A stretch of 64,000 bases of DNA from Pseudomonadota bacterium (GTDB lineage: Bacteria > Desulfobacterota > Binatia > Binatales > Binataceae). This document shows positions 54,491-63,097 of this stretch, piece after piece. The notes under the pieces were generated by a model. That model searched no databases. It was given only the letters and a program-made list of their open reading frames with translations, and had not been told where the DNA came from. A program made the translations under genes and the position numbers. Positions within the stretch are counted from its first letter, which is position 1. Each line of letters opens with the position of its first letter. The stretch is taken from NCBI GenBank assembly GCA_021324855.1, contig JAJPIG010000020.1:1-64000 (forward strand), in the 5' to 3' direction.

Positions 54491-57007
54491 TCAACGATTC
54501 CAGAGAATATGCTGTGCTTCGAGCGGCACGCTGGCGTACGGATGCGCAGGTAAGATGCGCGCGCTGTAGTCGCCGGCCGGTCGGACCGCCGGAACTCTCG
54601 CCATATAGACGCGCAGTCCGCGTTCGTCGGGACCGGCCGCCGGAGTCATCGTGAAAACCTCGGGCTCGCCCTCCAGCGGTTCGGCGTACAGCTCGACCCG
54701 GATGGAGGCAGGATCGATTTCCCCGAGCATGACTTCGAGACGCACGATGTGATGGCCATCGGACTGCTCGGCAACCGGATGACCTAAGCTTAACTGCTGC
54801 CATTTGTCGTCCAGTTCGCGGGCCCACCGAGCAAGTTCGAGCGCGACGACACCGCCGTTCGCCGCGCGCCGGCCATATTCGACCGCCGCTGGAAGATAGT
54901 ACTCTTCCGTATAATCGCGAACCATCCGATTGCTCGAAAAGCGCGGCGCAAGGGTGGTCATGCTGCGGCGCATGCGCGCAACCCAGGAGGTTGGGATGCC
55001 GCGCTGATCGCGCTCATAGAACGCGGGGATAATCTCCTGCTCGAGCGTCGAATAGAGCTGCTCCGCTTCCGCGTCGTCCCAGGCGGGATCGTGGTTGTGC
55101 TCGTGGCGGTCACCGAACGCCCATCCGAGTCCCGGCGCCCACGCTTCCGCCCACCATCCGTCGAGCTCCGAGAAATTGAGCCCGCCGTTGACGAGCACCT
55201 TCATCCCGCTTGTTCCACACGCTTCCCATGGCCGGAGCGGCGTGTTGAGCCAGAGGTCGATTCCCTGCACGAGCTCGGCTGCTATCGCCATGTCGTAATC
55301 TTCGATGAACACGGCGCGATTGCTGACGTCAGGCCGCCGGGTGAACTCGATCCACTCGCGGACCATCTGCTTGCCGATGGAATCGCGCGGATGAGCCTTT
55401 CCGGCCACCACGATTTGCATCGGACGTTGACTGTCATTGAGCAGCCGGGCGAGGCGATCGGGGTGCCGCAGCAGCAGGCTTGGGCGCTTGTAGCTGGTAA
55501 AACGTCGCGCAAAGCCTACCGTAAGCGCTTTCGGGTCAAGCTTACGGGCGCAGGCCGCGACGACCGCTGGATCCGATCCCGCTACGGCTGCCTGGCGTTC
55601 GAGCCGTAACCGCAGCGTCTTAACGAGCCGCTCGCGTTCGTTCTCGCGCAACATCCAGAGCGCTTCATCGTCGAGGGCGCCGAACTTTTCCTCGATATTT
55701 TCGAGGCCGCGTACCCATCGCTCCTTGCCGCAGGCCTGGGTCCAGATTGCGTCGGCGCCCGCAGAGTCCCAAGTCGGCATATGGACCCCGTTGGTCACAT
55801 AACCGACCGGCACCTCCTTCTCCGGCCAACGCGGGAACAGCGGCGCAAAGATCCGGCGGCTGACCTCGCCATGCAGCCGGCTGACACCGTTGACACGGCC
55901 GGCTCCGCGGATCGCGAGGTACGCCATGTTGAAGGGTTCGCGATCATCCGCTGGATTGGCGCGTCCCAGCGCCATGAGGGCGTGCGGCGTGATCCCCAGC
56001 CGCGGTGCGTAGGCCTCGACGTAAATCTGGGCAAGTTCCGGCGGGTAGCGATCGAAGCCCGCCGCGACCGGGGTGTGTGTGGTGAAGATGTTTCCGGCGC
56101 GGGTCGCGCGCAGTGCAACGTCGAACGACTGCTCGGTGCGCATCATGAAGCTGCGCGCGCGTTCGAGAACTGCGAACGCGGCATGCCCCTCATTGAGATG
56201 GCAAACCTGGCAATCGGGCCGCAGCCGCTCGACCAGGCGCCATCCGCCCAAGCCAAGCACGATCTCCTGCTGCAGGCGCATCTCGGAACCACCGCCGTAG
56301 AGTTCGCCGGTGATTCCACGATCGGCCGGCGTATTGAGCGGATCGTTGCTGTCGAGCAGGTACAGCGCGACCCGGCCGACCGTCACCTGCCAGACCCGCA
56401 AGCGCAGCGGCCGCCCCGGCATCCGCAGCTCGATCCGCAACCAGCCGCCATGCCCGTCCGGTACCGGCGTCACCGGCATCATGCCAGGCTCGTTGTACGG
56501 GTAGAGCTCGCGCTGATTGCCTTCGGTGTCGAGTGCCTGGCGGAAGTAGCCGAGTTGATAAAGCAGGCCTATGCCGATGAGCGGCACCCCCAAGTCGCTG
56601 GCGGTCTTCAAATGGTCACCGGCGAGGATGCCGAGTCCGCCTGAATAAATCGGGAGCGCCTCGCTCAAACCGAATTCCATGCTGAAGTATGCGACGGGAC
56701 GCAGATCATCGGCGCCGTGGTGCTCGGCGAACCAAGTGGGAGTGCGCAAATATTCGGCGCGGGCTGCGACCTGCCGCTGGAGTTCATCGACAAAGGCCGG
56801 AGTAGCGGCAAGATCGGCGATTCGCGCCTCTGTCAGGTTTTGCAGAATCAGCCAGGGATTGTTGGTCGCATGCCACAATTGTGGATCGGCAAGCTCCCAC
56901 AACGAATCGGCGGCATGATTCCAACTCCAGCGCAGATCGATGGCCAGCTCGTACAGCCCCAGCAATTGCGATGGCAGGCTGCGTGGCAGATATCCGGCCC
57001 AGTTCAT
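54491..57007 (-). CDS. glgP: Alpha-glucan phosphorylase (GT35, DUF3417 type)
   Basis: 838 residues. The N-terminal DUF3417-like segment (LPSQLLGLYELAIDLRWSWN) marks the short bacterial-archaeal phosphorylase type rather than the E. coli MalP/GlgP type. The PLP-lysine lies in CGTSGMKVLVNGGLNFSELD at about residue 605, and HLNEGHAAFAVLERAR is near 272. It releases glucose 1-phosphate from glycogen using phosphate, saving one ATP per glucose. A C-terminal beta domain (about 725-838) is longer than needed for catalysis and may bind glucan. It follows hsp20 by 28 bases on the same strand, so the two are probably one transcript. Confidence 0.92.
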   Translation of the reverse strand: MNWAGYLPRSLPSQLLGLYELAIDLRWSWNHAADSLWELADPQLWHATNNPWLILQNLTEARIADLAATPAFVDELQRQVAARAEYLRTPTWFAEHHGADDLRPVAYFSMEFGLSEALPIYSGGLGILAGDHLKTASDLGVPLIGIGLLYQLGYFRQALDTEGNQRELYPYNEPGMMPVTPVPDGHGGWLRIELRMPGRPLRLRVWQVTVGRVALYLLDSNDPLNTPADRGITGELYGGGSEMRLQQEIVLGLGGWRLVERLRPDCQVCHLNEGHAAFAVLERARSFMMRTEQSFDVALRATRAGNIFTTHTPVAAGFDRYPPELAQIYVEAYAPRLGITPHALMALGRANPADDREPFNMAYLAIRGAGRVNGVSRLHGEVSRRIFAPLFPRWPEKEVPVGYVTNGVHMPTWDSAGADAIWTQACGKERWVRGLENIEEKFGALDDEALWMLRENERERLVKTLRLRLERQAAVAGSDPAVVAACARKLDPKALTVGFARRFTSYKRPSLLLRHPDRLARLLNDSQRPMQIVVAGKAHPRDSIGKQMVREWIEFTRRPDVSNRAVFIEDYDMAIAAELVQGIDLWLNTPLRPWEACGTSGMKVLVNGGLNFSELDGWWAEAWAPGLGWAFGDRHEHNHDPAWDDAEAEQLYSTLEQEIIPAFYERDQRGIPTSWVARMRRSMTTLAPRFSSNRMVRDYTEEYYLPAAVEYGRRAANGGVVALELARWARELDDKWQQLSLGHPVAEQSDGHHIVRLEVMLGEIDPASIRVELYAEPLEGEPEVFTMTPAAGPDERGLRVYMARVPAVRPAGDYSARILPAHPYASVPLEAQHILWNR

Positions 57008-57035
57008 CGCTCAATTGATGCTGCCAAGCGGCGGG

Positions 57036-57527
57036 CTATGACCGGGACTTCTGCGGCGCGGCTTCTGATGACGGCGATTGGTCCTCGATTTCGATTGTAA
57101 CTTTGCGCCGCGTCGCTTCGCGCGACCTCGGCATCGTCAGTTCGAGCACGCCATTTTGATAGGTGGCCCTGGTCGCTTCGGCCTGTACGGGGTGGGGCAG
57201 GGTAAGCACCCGCTCAAAGGTTCCGTAGGCAACTTCACGATGAATAAAATCGCGCCGCCTTTGCTCCCGCCGCTCACGGCGGGTACCTCGGATCGTCAGA
57301 AGATTGCCTGTGATGGTCACTTCAAGCTGTTCAGGATCGACTCCCGGAAGATCGGCGCTCACCACCAGCCGGTCGTCCTCGAGAAAGGCCTCCAGCGCCG
57401 GTGAGCGAGTTCCGGTGGTGGTAACTTCTCCGGGCCGGCCCAGCAGCCGGTCGAACATATCGTCAAGGTTCTGACGGAATCGTTCGACTTCACGGAACCC
57501 CAGCCACATCTCAGGTTGTCGCGCCAT
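57036..57527 (-). CDS. Small heat shock protein Hsp20
   Basis: 163 residues from the ATG at 57527, which follows TTGGAGTGAAGCA; the ATG at 57548 would leave no space for its ribosome binding site. The alpha-crystallin domain is in the centre (about 45-140), with DDRLVVSADLPGVDPEQLEV and the C-terminal GVLELTMPR, matching the GVLxxxxPK signature. It is an ATP-independent holdase chaperone. It is followed directly by glgP, so chaperone and glycogen phosphorylase are co-expressed. HspX, an Hsp20, is the best-known DosR product in mycobacteria. Confidence 0.92.
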   Translation of the reverse strand: MARQPEMWLGFREVERFRQNLDDMFDRLLGRPGEVTTTGTRSPALEAFLEDDRLVVSADLPGVDPEQLEVTITGNLLTIRGTRRERREQRRRDFIHREVAYGTFERVLTLPHPVQAEATRATYQNGVLELTMPRSREATRRKVTIEIEDQSPSSEAAPQKSRS

Positions 57528-57771
57528 TGCTTCACTCCAAATACGCATCTTTCCGCGTAACCCATTTTAGCGAAACTGAGGCATCCGGGTTAGGGCTACC
57601 GCTTTCGCGATCGAGCGTTTGTCCACCTCGATCGCAATGTGTCGGAAAATTCCGCGGTTTTGTGGTTTGTGGGCATCTGGCTCGCTATCCGGCGATGTTA
57701 TAGGTCTACCGGGAAGAGTCGGGCCCGCTTTCGCATCAGGGAAGTTGCTTCGAGGCAGGCTTGGCGAATCG

Positions 57772-59118
57772 ATGGCATCGAAATCTGGCGGCTCATCGGG
57801 GTCAGGATGGTACAGCAAGCCTTTTCGGCTGGTCCTGATCTATTTTCTGGTCGGCGGCCTTTGGGCGGTGGTCTCGGACGTCGTTGAGGTCAATTTTGCG
57901 CTGTTTCCAGTCGCCATCGATCGGCTGATCTTTGTCGCGATGACGGCAGTGCTGTTCTATATCGTATTGCGCGAGTATCGCATTGTCATCGAGCAGTCGC
58001 GGGCCGCCGAGCGCGACAGCGCCGCGCGGGTTCGCGCCTATTTCGCCTCGGCCGCCGAAGGGCTGATCGTCGTCGATTCCCGCGGCCTGATCGTCGACGC
58101 GAACGCGAAGGCCGAAGAGATGTTCGGCTACCGGGAACTCGAGCTGATCGGGCAACCGATCGAGATACTGGTTCCCGAGCGCCTGCGCGAGAAACACCGC
58201 CGCGAGCGCCGCGAATATCTCAAGACTCCGCGCTCGCGCCCGATGGGCTTCGGCCGTGACCCGATCGGCCGGCGCAAGGATGGCACCGAGTTTCCGATCG
58301 AGGTGAGTCTAAGTCATATCGGCACCAAGCAGGGCGGGCTGGTGACGGGGTTCATTACCGACATCACGGAACGGCGTAATCTCGAATTTCAATCGCGACG
58401 CAGCGAGGCGATGGCTGCAATCGGCACCGTGGCCGCCGGAGTCGCGCACGAACTCAATAATCCGCTCGCAATTATCTCAGCGCGCGCCGAGCTGATGATG
58501 GCCGAAGGGGCGAAACTCGGCCTCAACTCGCAGCTCATGAGCGATCTCGAGGTCATCCAGCGCAACTCGCAACGGGCGAGCCGGGTGGCGACCGAACTGC
58601 TGACGCTCGCACGCCAGCCGCAGAAAGCCCATCGCCCGATCAGCATCAACGACCTCATCGCCGAGACGATACTCCTGTTCCGCGAACAGACGATGCGCGA
58701 CGAAATTCGCATCGAAACGCAGCTCGCCGACTCGCTCCCCGAAGTTATGGGCGATCGCACCGCGCTCTCGCAAGCGATCGTCAACCTTTTGAGTAATGCG
58801 CGCGAGGCGATCTCGCGCGCGGGAGTCATCCGAATCACGACTCAGGTATCGACCGGGCATCCGGATGAGGTGTTGTTGACCGTAGAGGACACTGGAACCG
58901 GGATCTCGGAGGACGTGCTTCCCCATATCTTCGATTTGTTCTACACCACCAAGAGCACAGGCACCGGACTAGGTCTTTGGATCACCAGGCGCGCTATTCG
59001 CGAGCATGGCGGCGAGATCGACGTTACCTCCAAGCCGGGTGCGGGGACGATCTTCCGAATCACGCTGCCGGCGCTATCCCGCTCCGCCGACGCCGACGAA
59101 ACACTGAAAACCGGTTAA
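57772..59118 (+). CDS. Membrane PAS sensor histidine kinase
   Basis: 448 residues from the ATG at 57772; the frame is open to a TTG at 57619 but the extra 51 residues look non-coding. Two membrane helices at about 16-36 and 46-64 leave almost no external loop. A PAS domain (about 85-200, EGLIVVDSRGLIVDANAKAEE) precedes HisKA with the His in GVAHELNNPLAII, the N box VNLLSNAREAI, and the G boxes DTGTGISED and GTGLGLW. This NtrB-like layout (HELNNPL, single PAS) is typical of kinases that pair with NtrC-type regulators. The receiver gene follows by 71 bases and the NtrC-type gene is convergent beyond it. Confidence 0.9.
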   Translation: MASKSGGSSGSGWYSKPFRLVLIYFLVGGLWAVVSDVVEVNFALFPVAIDRLIFVAMTAVLFYIVLREYRIVIEQSRAAERDSAARVRAYFASAAEGLIVVDSRGLIVDANAKAEEMFGYRELELIGQPIEILVPERLREKHRRERREYLKTPRSRPMGFGRDPIGRRKDGTEFPIEVSLSHIGTKQGGLVTGFITDITERRNLEFQSRRSEAMAAIGTVAAGVAHELNNPLAIISARAELMMAEGAKLGLNSQLMSDLEVIQRNSQRASRVATELLTLARQPQKAHRPISINDLIAETILLFREQTMRDEIRIETQLADSLPEVMGDRTALSQAIVNLLSNAREAISRAGVIRITTQVSTGHPDEVLLTVEDTGTGISEDVLPHIFDLFYTTKSTGTGLGLWITRRAIREHGGEIDVTSKPGAGTIFRITLPALSRSADADETLKTG

Positions 59119-59150
59119 TCGACTGTCCATAAGAATCATGGTTCAAAAGG

Positions 59151-59166
59151 CGGCATAATTGTTGCT
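59151..59166 (+). promoter_or_regulatory. Sigma54 (-24/-12) promoter of the CheY-like gene
   Basis: CGGCAT-AATTG-TTGCT: GG and GC are exactly ten bases apart and the -12 box TTGC is perfect. The spacer AATTG is the same as in the promoter at 45761-45776, so the two share an 8-base core. The start would be near 59177, 13 bases before the ATG at 59190. Confidence 0.55.
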
Positions 59167-59189
59167 CGATTCCTCTTTGGTAGGTTTCG

Positions 59190-59561
59190 ATGCCCTGCAA
59201 AGTTCTGGTGGTGGATGACGAACTCGACTTGGTCGACACGTGCGCGCGACTGATCGAAGGCTTGGGTTGCGTCTGTATCAAGGCCTTTGACGGCCCCGAA
59301 GCAATCGCGATGATCCATGCAGAGCATCCCGACCTGATCCTCACCGACTTTAATCTTCCCCATGGCGACGGTCTCCAAATTCTGCGCCGGGCGCATGAAA
59401 AGCCGCTCGCGATACCGGTGATCCTGATGACCGGTTACCACACGCCGGAAATTGCGCAGGCGGCATCTGACGCCGGCGTGAGTGCCTATCTGCGCAAGCC
59501 GTTTCTTACCCGCGAACTGACACAGGCCGTTCGCAGCGCTTTGCATTTCTCGAAATCATAA
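59190..59561 (+). CDS. Single-domain response regulator (CheY-like)
   Basis: 123 residues and a full receiver domain. VVDDELDLVD holds the acidic pair, ILTDFNLPHGDGL the phosphoacceptor Asp, LMTGY the Thr, and LRKPF the Lys. No output domain. It has a short leader and a sigma54 promoter of its own, so it is likely a feedback or phosphate-sink element of the adjacent kinase and NtrC-type regulator. A terminator-like hairpin follows at 59656. Confidence 0.9.
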   Translation: MPCKVLVVDDELDLVDTCARLIEGLGCVCIKAFDGPEAIAMIHAEHPDLILTDFNLPHGDGLQILRRAHEKPLAIPVILMTGYHTPEIAQAASDAGVSAYLRKPFLTRELTQAVRSALHFSKS

Positions 59562-59655
59562 CGGTTAAGCAACCCGGATGTGTCCGCGAGCCTGTGGCGC
59601 GTGGGTCCATAGGTGTTGCAGTCCTGACCCAATTCCGGGCCTCGATTACGATGTG

Positions 59656-59675
59656 GCGCGAAACTGCGCGCTTTT
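59656..59675 (+). terminator. Candidate intrinsic terminator of the CheY-like gene
   Basis: GCGCG (59656-59660), loop AAACTG, CGCGC (59667-59671), then TTTT (59672-59675), 95 bases after the stop codon. The stem is short but fully GC. Confidence 0.45.
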
Positions 59676-59710
59676 AGATGCTACAACAAGCTCTGTGTAA
59701 TCATCGCCGC

Positions 59711-61120
59711 TCAGCGCAGGTTATGTTTGTGCAGCAGCCTGTGGAGCGTTTTGCGATCAATGCCGGCCTTGCGCGCCGCTTGTGAGACGTTGCCACCCTC
59801 GCGTTTGAGTACCTCGGCTACGTAAGCAGACTCGAGCTGATTGATCCATCGCTCCTTCGCTTCTTTGAGCGTCATTCGCGCGCCTAGATCGGATGGCACT
59901 GTGACGTCATTTACGGGAACCGGCGCTCTTAGATGTTCGGGGAGATCGGCCAGGGCTATCCGCTCGTCGTCGGCCAGTGCGCAGGCGCGCTCGATGACGT
60001 TCTGCAGCTCGCGCACATTGCCCGGCCATCCGTAGGCCTCGAGCGCGACAAGCACCTCCGGCTCGAAGCCGACGATCCGATTGTTTGCCTTTTGGGTAAA
60101 TTTCTTCAGAAAAAAGTGCGCGAGCAGCGTGATGTCGCCCTTGCGTTCACGCAGGGGAGGAAGCGGGATATCGATCACATTGACGCGATAGTAAAGATCC
60201 TCACGGAAGCGGCCCTCACCAATCTGCGTCTTCAAATCGCGATTAGTCGCCGAGACTACGCGGATATCGATCGGTATCTGCCGAGTGCCGCCGACGCGGC
60301 GGATCTCGCGCTCTTGTAGAGCCCTGAGCAGTTTCGATTGGAGGCCCGCAGGCAGTTCGCCGATTTCGTCGAGAAACAGCGTGCCCTTGTCCGCGAGCTC
60401 CATCAGGCCCGGCTTCGCGTTCATCGCGCCGGTGAAGGCGCCGCGCTCATGGCCGAACAGTTCCGATTCAAGCAGATTTTCTGGCAACGATGCGCAATCG
60501 ACGGGCACGAACGGCTGCGCAGCGCGCTCGCTGTTGGCATGGATCGCGCGCGCGATGAGTTCCTTGCCGGTCCCGGATTCACCCAGCACCAAGATGTTCG
60601 CATCGGAACGCGCCGCCTTGCGCACCAGCTCGAGCACCTGCTGCAACGCCATGCTGCGCCCGACGATATTCTCGAAGCCGTAGACGCCGCGAAGCTGCTC
60701 GCGCAGGTTCGCATTCTCGATCGCCAGCCGCCGCTGCTCTATCGCGCGCTCGACGGAAAGTTTGAGTTGGTCCATCGTGAAAGGCTTGGCGAGGTAATGA
60801 AACGCGCCTTCCTTCATCGCTTCGACCGCCGACTCGATGGTCGCGAAAGCGGTCAGCATAATTACCGGCCGCGAGGGATCGATCGCCCGCGCGCGCTTGA
60901 GGATTTCGAGCCCGCTGATCGTCGGCATCCGCAGGTCCGTCAGCAGCAGATCAAGATGATCAGTCTCGAGCAGCTTGAGCGCGATCTCGGGTTCGGTCGT
61001 GGTCAGACATTCGTAACCGACGGCGCCCAGGATGCGCCGGCAGTTCTCAAGCATGTCAGGTTCGTCGTCGAGAATAAGAATCCGCTGCTGCAAGGTGCTG
61101 CCTGCGCTCGATAAAGGCAC
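59711..61120 (-). CDS. NtrC-family sigma54-dependent response regulator
   Basis: 469 residues. Receiver domain 10-125 with phosphoacceptor Asp in LLTDLRMPTISG. The AAA+ domain (about 145-385) has the Walker A GESGTGKE, the sigma54 contact loop GAFTGA (intact) and Walker B LFLDEIGELP. The C-terminal Fis-type helix-turn-helix (NVSQAARKAGIDRKTLHRLL) binds DNA. The start is a GTG at 61120 with no clear ribosome binding site. It is convergent with the kinase-receiver pair and is the natural activator for the three sigma54 promoters found in the window. Confidence 0.93.
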   Translation of the reverse strand: MPLSSAGSTLQQRILILDDEPDMLENCRRILGAVGYECLTTTEPEIALKLLETDHLDLLLTDLRMPTISGLEILKRARAIDPSRPVIMLTAFATIESAVEAMKEGAFHYLAKPFTMDQLKLSVERAIEQRRLAIENANLREQLRGVYGFENIVGRSMALQQVLELVRKAARSDANILVLGESGTGKELIARAIHANSERAAQPFVPVDCASLPENLLESELFGHERGAFTGAMNAKPGLMELADKGTLFLDEIGELPAGLQSKLLRALQEREIRRVGGTRQIPIDIRVVSATNRDLKTQIGEGRFREDLYYRVNVIDIPLPPLRERKGDITLLAHFFLKKFTQKANNRIVGFEPEVLVALEAYGWPGNVRELQNVIERACALADDERIALADLPEHLRAPVPVNDVTVPSDLGARMTLKEAKERWINQLESAYVAEVLKREGGNVSQAARKAGIDRKTLHRLLHKHNLR

Positions 61121-61228
61121 GGAACGCCGCGCAAAATAGAATAAAGATGTTGCTCAAGGCACACAACTGACCCCATTTGCCTCGGGCTTGGCCGTCATCA
61201 ATCGCGGCGATGCTGCCCGGCGAAGCCG

Positions 61229-61924
61229 CTAATCTTTGTACTTTGACGGCTTGAAATTCTTGATCAGGACGCTGTTGCCGTACGGGCGCTGGTAAACCAC
61301 GAAATAGCGATCGCGAAACAGGTTGAAGTGGTCGATGGGGTAGAAGCTTATCGCCGCCATCCAGGTGTCCACGTCCGACTCCTTGAGCCACATCCAGTTC
61401 TCCGGTGACTGCTCCGGATTGCGATCGATAATCACGATACGGCCGTCGGGCTTCAAGTACTTGGCAGTATTGTCGAGGTACAGCTCGCGATGCTCAATCA
61501 TGTGCAGCACGCGATGGAAAAACGCGAGGTCGACGTTCTTCACCGGCAGCTTCGGATCGTCGTACTCGCCCAGCACCGTACGCAGGTTGGTGACGCCGCT
61601 TTCTTTCGCCCGCTTCGCGACGTAGTCGAGCATTTTCTGATCGATATCGACAGCATAAACGATCCCTCCGGGCGCAACTGCCTTCGCAAAGGGAATCGAA
61701 AACGAGCCGCTTCCTGAACCGATGTCCGCCACGATGTCGCCCGGCTTGAGGCCGAGCTTCCTGATGACCTCATCGACCTTCAGGTAACGCGCCGGGTCGT
61801 TCATCTTCGCGATGTACTTCTCGGCCGGCATCTGCATCAGTTGCGCGTGAGCAGGAGCGAGTCCGCTGATGAAAATCATTGTGAAGACGAGCAGCGTGCT
61901 CAGCTTGAAGGAGGTTCGGGTCAT
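61229..61924 (-). CDS. Exported class I SAM-dependent methyltransferase-fold protein
   Basis: 231 residues. The N-terminus is a clear signal peptide (basic start, hydrophobic 8-24, AHA-Q cleavage near residue 28). The mature part has the Rossmann methyltransferase motif I, VADIGSGSGSFSIPFA, the acidic end of strand 2 (VDIDQKML) and motif post-I. Catalysis outside the cytoplasm would need SAM in the periplasm, which is not normally available, so either it acts before export, binds another ligand, or uses periplasmic SAM in an unknown way. GGAGA precedes the ATG at 61924. Confidence 0.8.
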   Translation of the reverse strand: MTRTSFKLSTLLVFTMIFISGLAPAHAQLMQMPAEKYIAKMNDPARYLKVDEVIRKLGLKPGDIVADIGSGSGSFSIPFAKAVAPGGIVYAVDIDQKMLDYVAKRAKESGVTNLRTVLGEYDDPKLPVKNVDLAFFHRVLHMIEHRELYLDNTAKYLKPDGRIVIIDRNPEQSPENWMWLKESDVDTWMAAISFYPIDHFNLFRDRYFVVYQRPYGNSVLIKNFKPSKYKD

Positions 61925-62090
61925 TTGGCTTGTCTCCGCATGCGGAATCTATGGCGCCGCAAAGATACTGATATCGGCCGGCTTTCATCAACCTGTCGAT
62001 TATCGACTGCGGCGTTTTGAATCGAAACCATCGACCCTTCGCTGCCTCCCGCCATAGAATGGGACCATCCTGCTTCGGTCCGGAGGCGGT

Positions 62091-62492
62091 ATGGCGACGG
62101 TCAGGCTCATCGAGTATGGCGAGGCGAGCCCGGAAGTGCGGGCGGTCTACGATGACATCAAGGCAACCCGCAAGGTCGACTGGATCAACAATTTCTGGAA
62201 GGCGCTCGCGAATCATCCGCCGACCCTTAAACGGACATGGGAGAGCGTAAAGGAAGTGATGGCACCCGGGGCGCTCGACCCGGTCGTCAAGGAGATGATC
62301 TATCTTGCCGTCAGCGTGACCAACGGATGCGAGTATTGCATCCGATCCCATACCGCGGCAGCGCGCAAGGTCGGGATGAGCGATGCGATGCTGGGCGAGT
62401 TGATGGCGGTGGTCGGGATGGCGAACGAGACCAATCGGCTGGCGAACGGCTACCAGGTCGAGGTCGATCCGCAGTTCATGACCAAAACCTGA
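62091..62492 (+). CDS. Carboxymuconolactone decarboxylase/AhpD-like protein with CxxC
   Basis: 133 residues, all-helical AhpD-like fold. The conserved redox motif is CEYCIRSH (two Cys and His) near residue 80, seen in AhpD-type peroxidase partners rather than in true decarboxylases. GGAGGCGGT lies before the ATG at 62091, a strong ribosome binding site. The substrate is unknown. It precedes the truncated arsenic genes in the same direction. Confidence 0.85.
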   Translation: MATVRLIEYGEASPEVRAVYDDIKATRKVDWINNFWKALANHPPTLKRTWESVKEVMAPGALDPVVKEMIYLAVSVTNGCEYCIRSHTAAARKVGMSDAMLGELMAVVGMANETNRLANGYQVEVDPQFMTKT

Positions 62493-62536
62493 GATCCGGG
62501 CGCTGCCGCGATGCTCGGGGCGCTTGCGCAGGAGAC

Positions 62537-62779
62537 ATCCGAAAGGCGAGATTCATCCCGAGACCCGCCCTCGTCGAGCGCGGGTATGACATCGCCGGGC
62601 TGCGCAGCAAGAGCTGGGAGGAGTTCGCGCGCGCCGACAGTCCGCCAATGGACCTGATCATAACGGTATGCGATCAGGCGGCCGGCGAAGTCTGTCCGTT
62701 GTGGCCGGGACGGCCGCTCACCGCGCATTGGGGAGTAAGCGATCCCGCCGCTTTTGTCGGCAGTGATGTTTCGTCCTGA
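62537..62779 (+). pseudogene. Truncated arsenate reductase (arsC), C-terminal half only
   Basis: The reading frame from about 62537 to the stop at 62777-62779 matches the second half of the thioredoxin-type, low-molecular-weight-phosphatase ArsC. It has YDIAGLRSKSWEEF, then ITVCDQAAGEVCPLWPG and TAHWGVSDPAA, which are family hallmarks including the two resolving cysteines. The N-terminal P-loop with the catalytic Cys (CxxNSxRS) is missing: the frame upstream runs back into the CMD gene out of register and shows no arsC homology. The gene is therefore a fragment, probably from a deletion. Confidence 0.8.
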
Positions 62780-62787
62780 GCCGCGGG

Positions 62788-63018
62788 GTGGGAGCGGGCT
62801 ACGCGCAGACGGCAACACTTTCGTTCACGGCGGCCTCGAACAATTTCGAGCTCGCGATTGCCGTTGCGGTCGCGACCTTTGGCATCGACAGCGGCGCGGC
62901 ATTCGCCGCGGTCATCGGACCGTTGATCGAAGTGCCGGTGATGATTGCGCTGGTCGACGTCGCACTCTGGACGCGTGGCCGCTACTTCGTTGTCGCACCG
63001 GAGACAAAAGTAGCGTAA
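62788..63018 (+). pseudogene. Truncated arsenite exporter Acr3, C-terminal fragment
   Basis: 76 residues from 62788 in the frame [44 protein letters not shown], which is the last part of Acr3 (two final membrane helices). A full Acr3 has about 350 residues and ten helices; the first eight are absent. It follows the arsC fragment by 8 bases on the same strand, matching an arsC-acr3 order in which the 5' part of each gene is lost. It is a gene remnant and cannot be a working exporter. Confidence 0.82.
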
Positions 63019-63097
63019 CTACTTCAGGTTGAACGCCCTCGCCGGCGGAACCATCGCGCACTTGATCGCGGTTTTGTCCCCGTTGATTTCGGCCGCA

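Noticed and set aside
57671-57685. Possible sigma54 promoter GGGCAT-N5-TCGC before the PAS kinase
   Set aside because: Spacing is right but both boxes have mismatches, and GG-N10-GC is common in GC-rich DNA; too weak for a feature.
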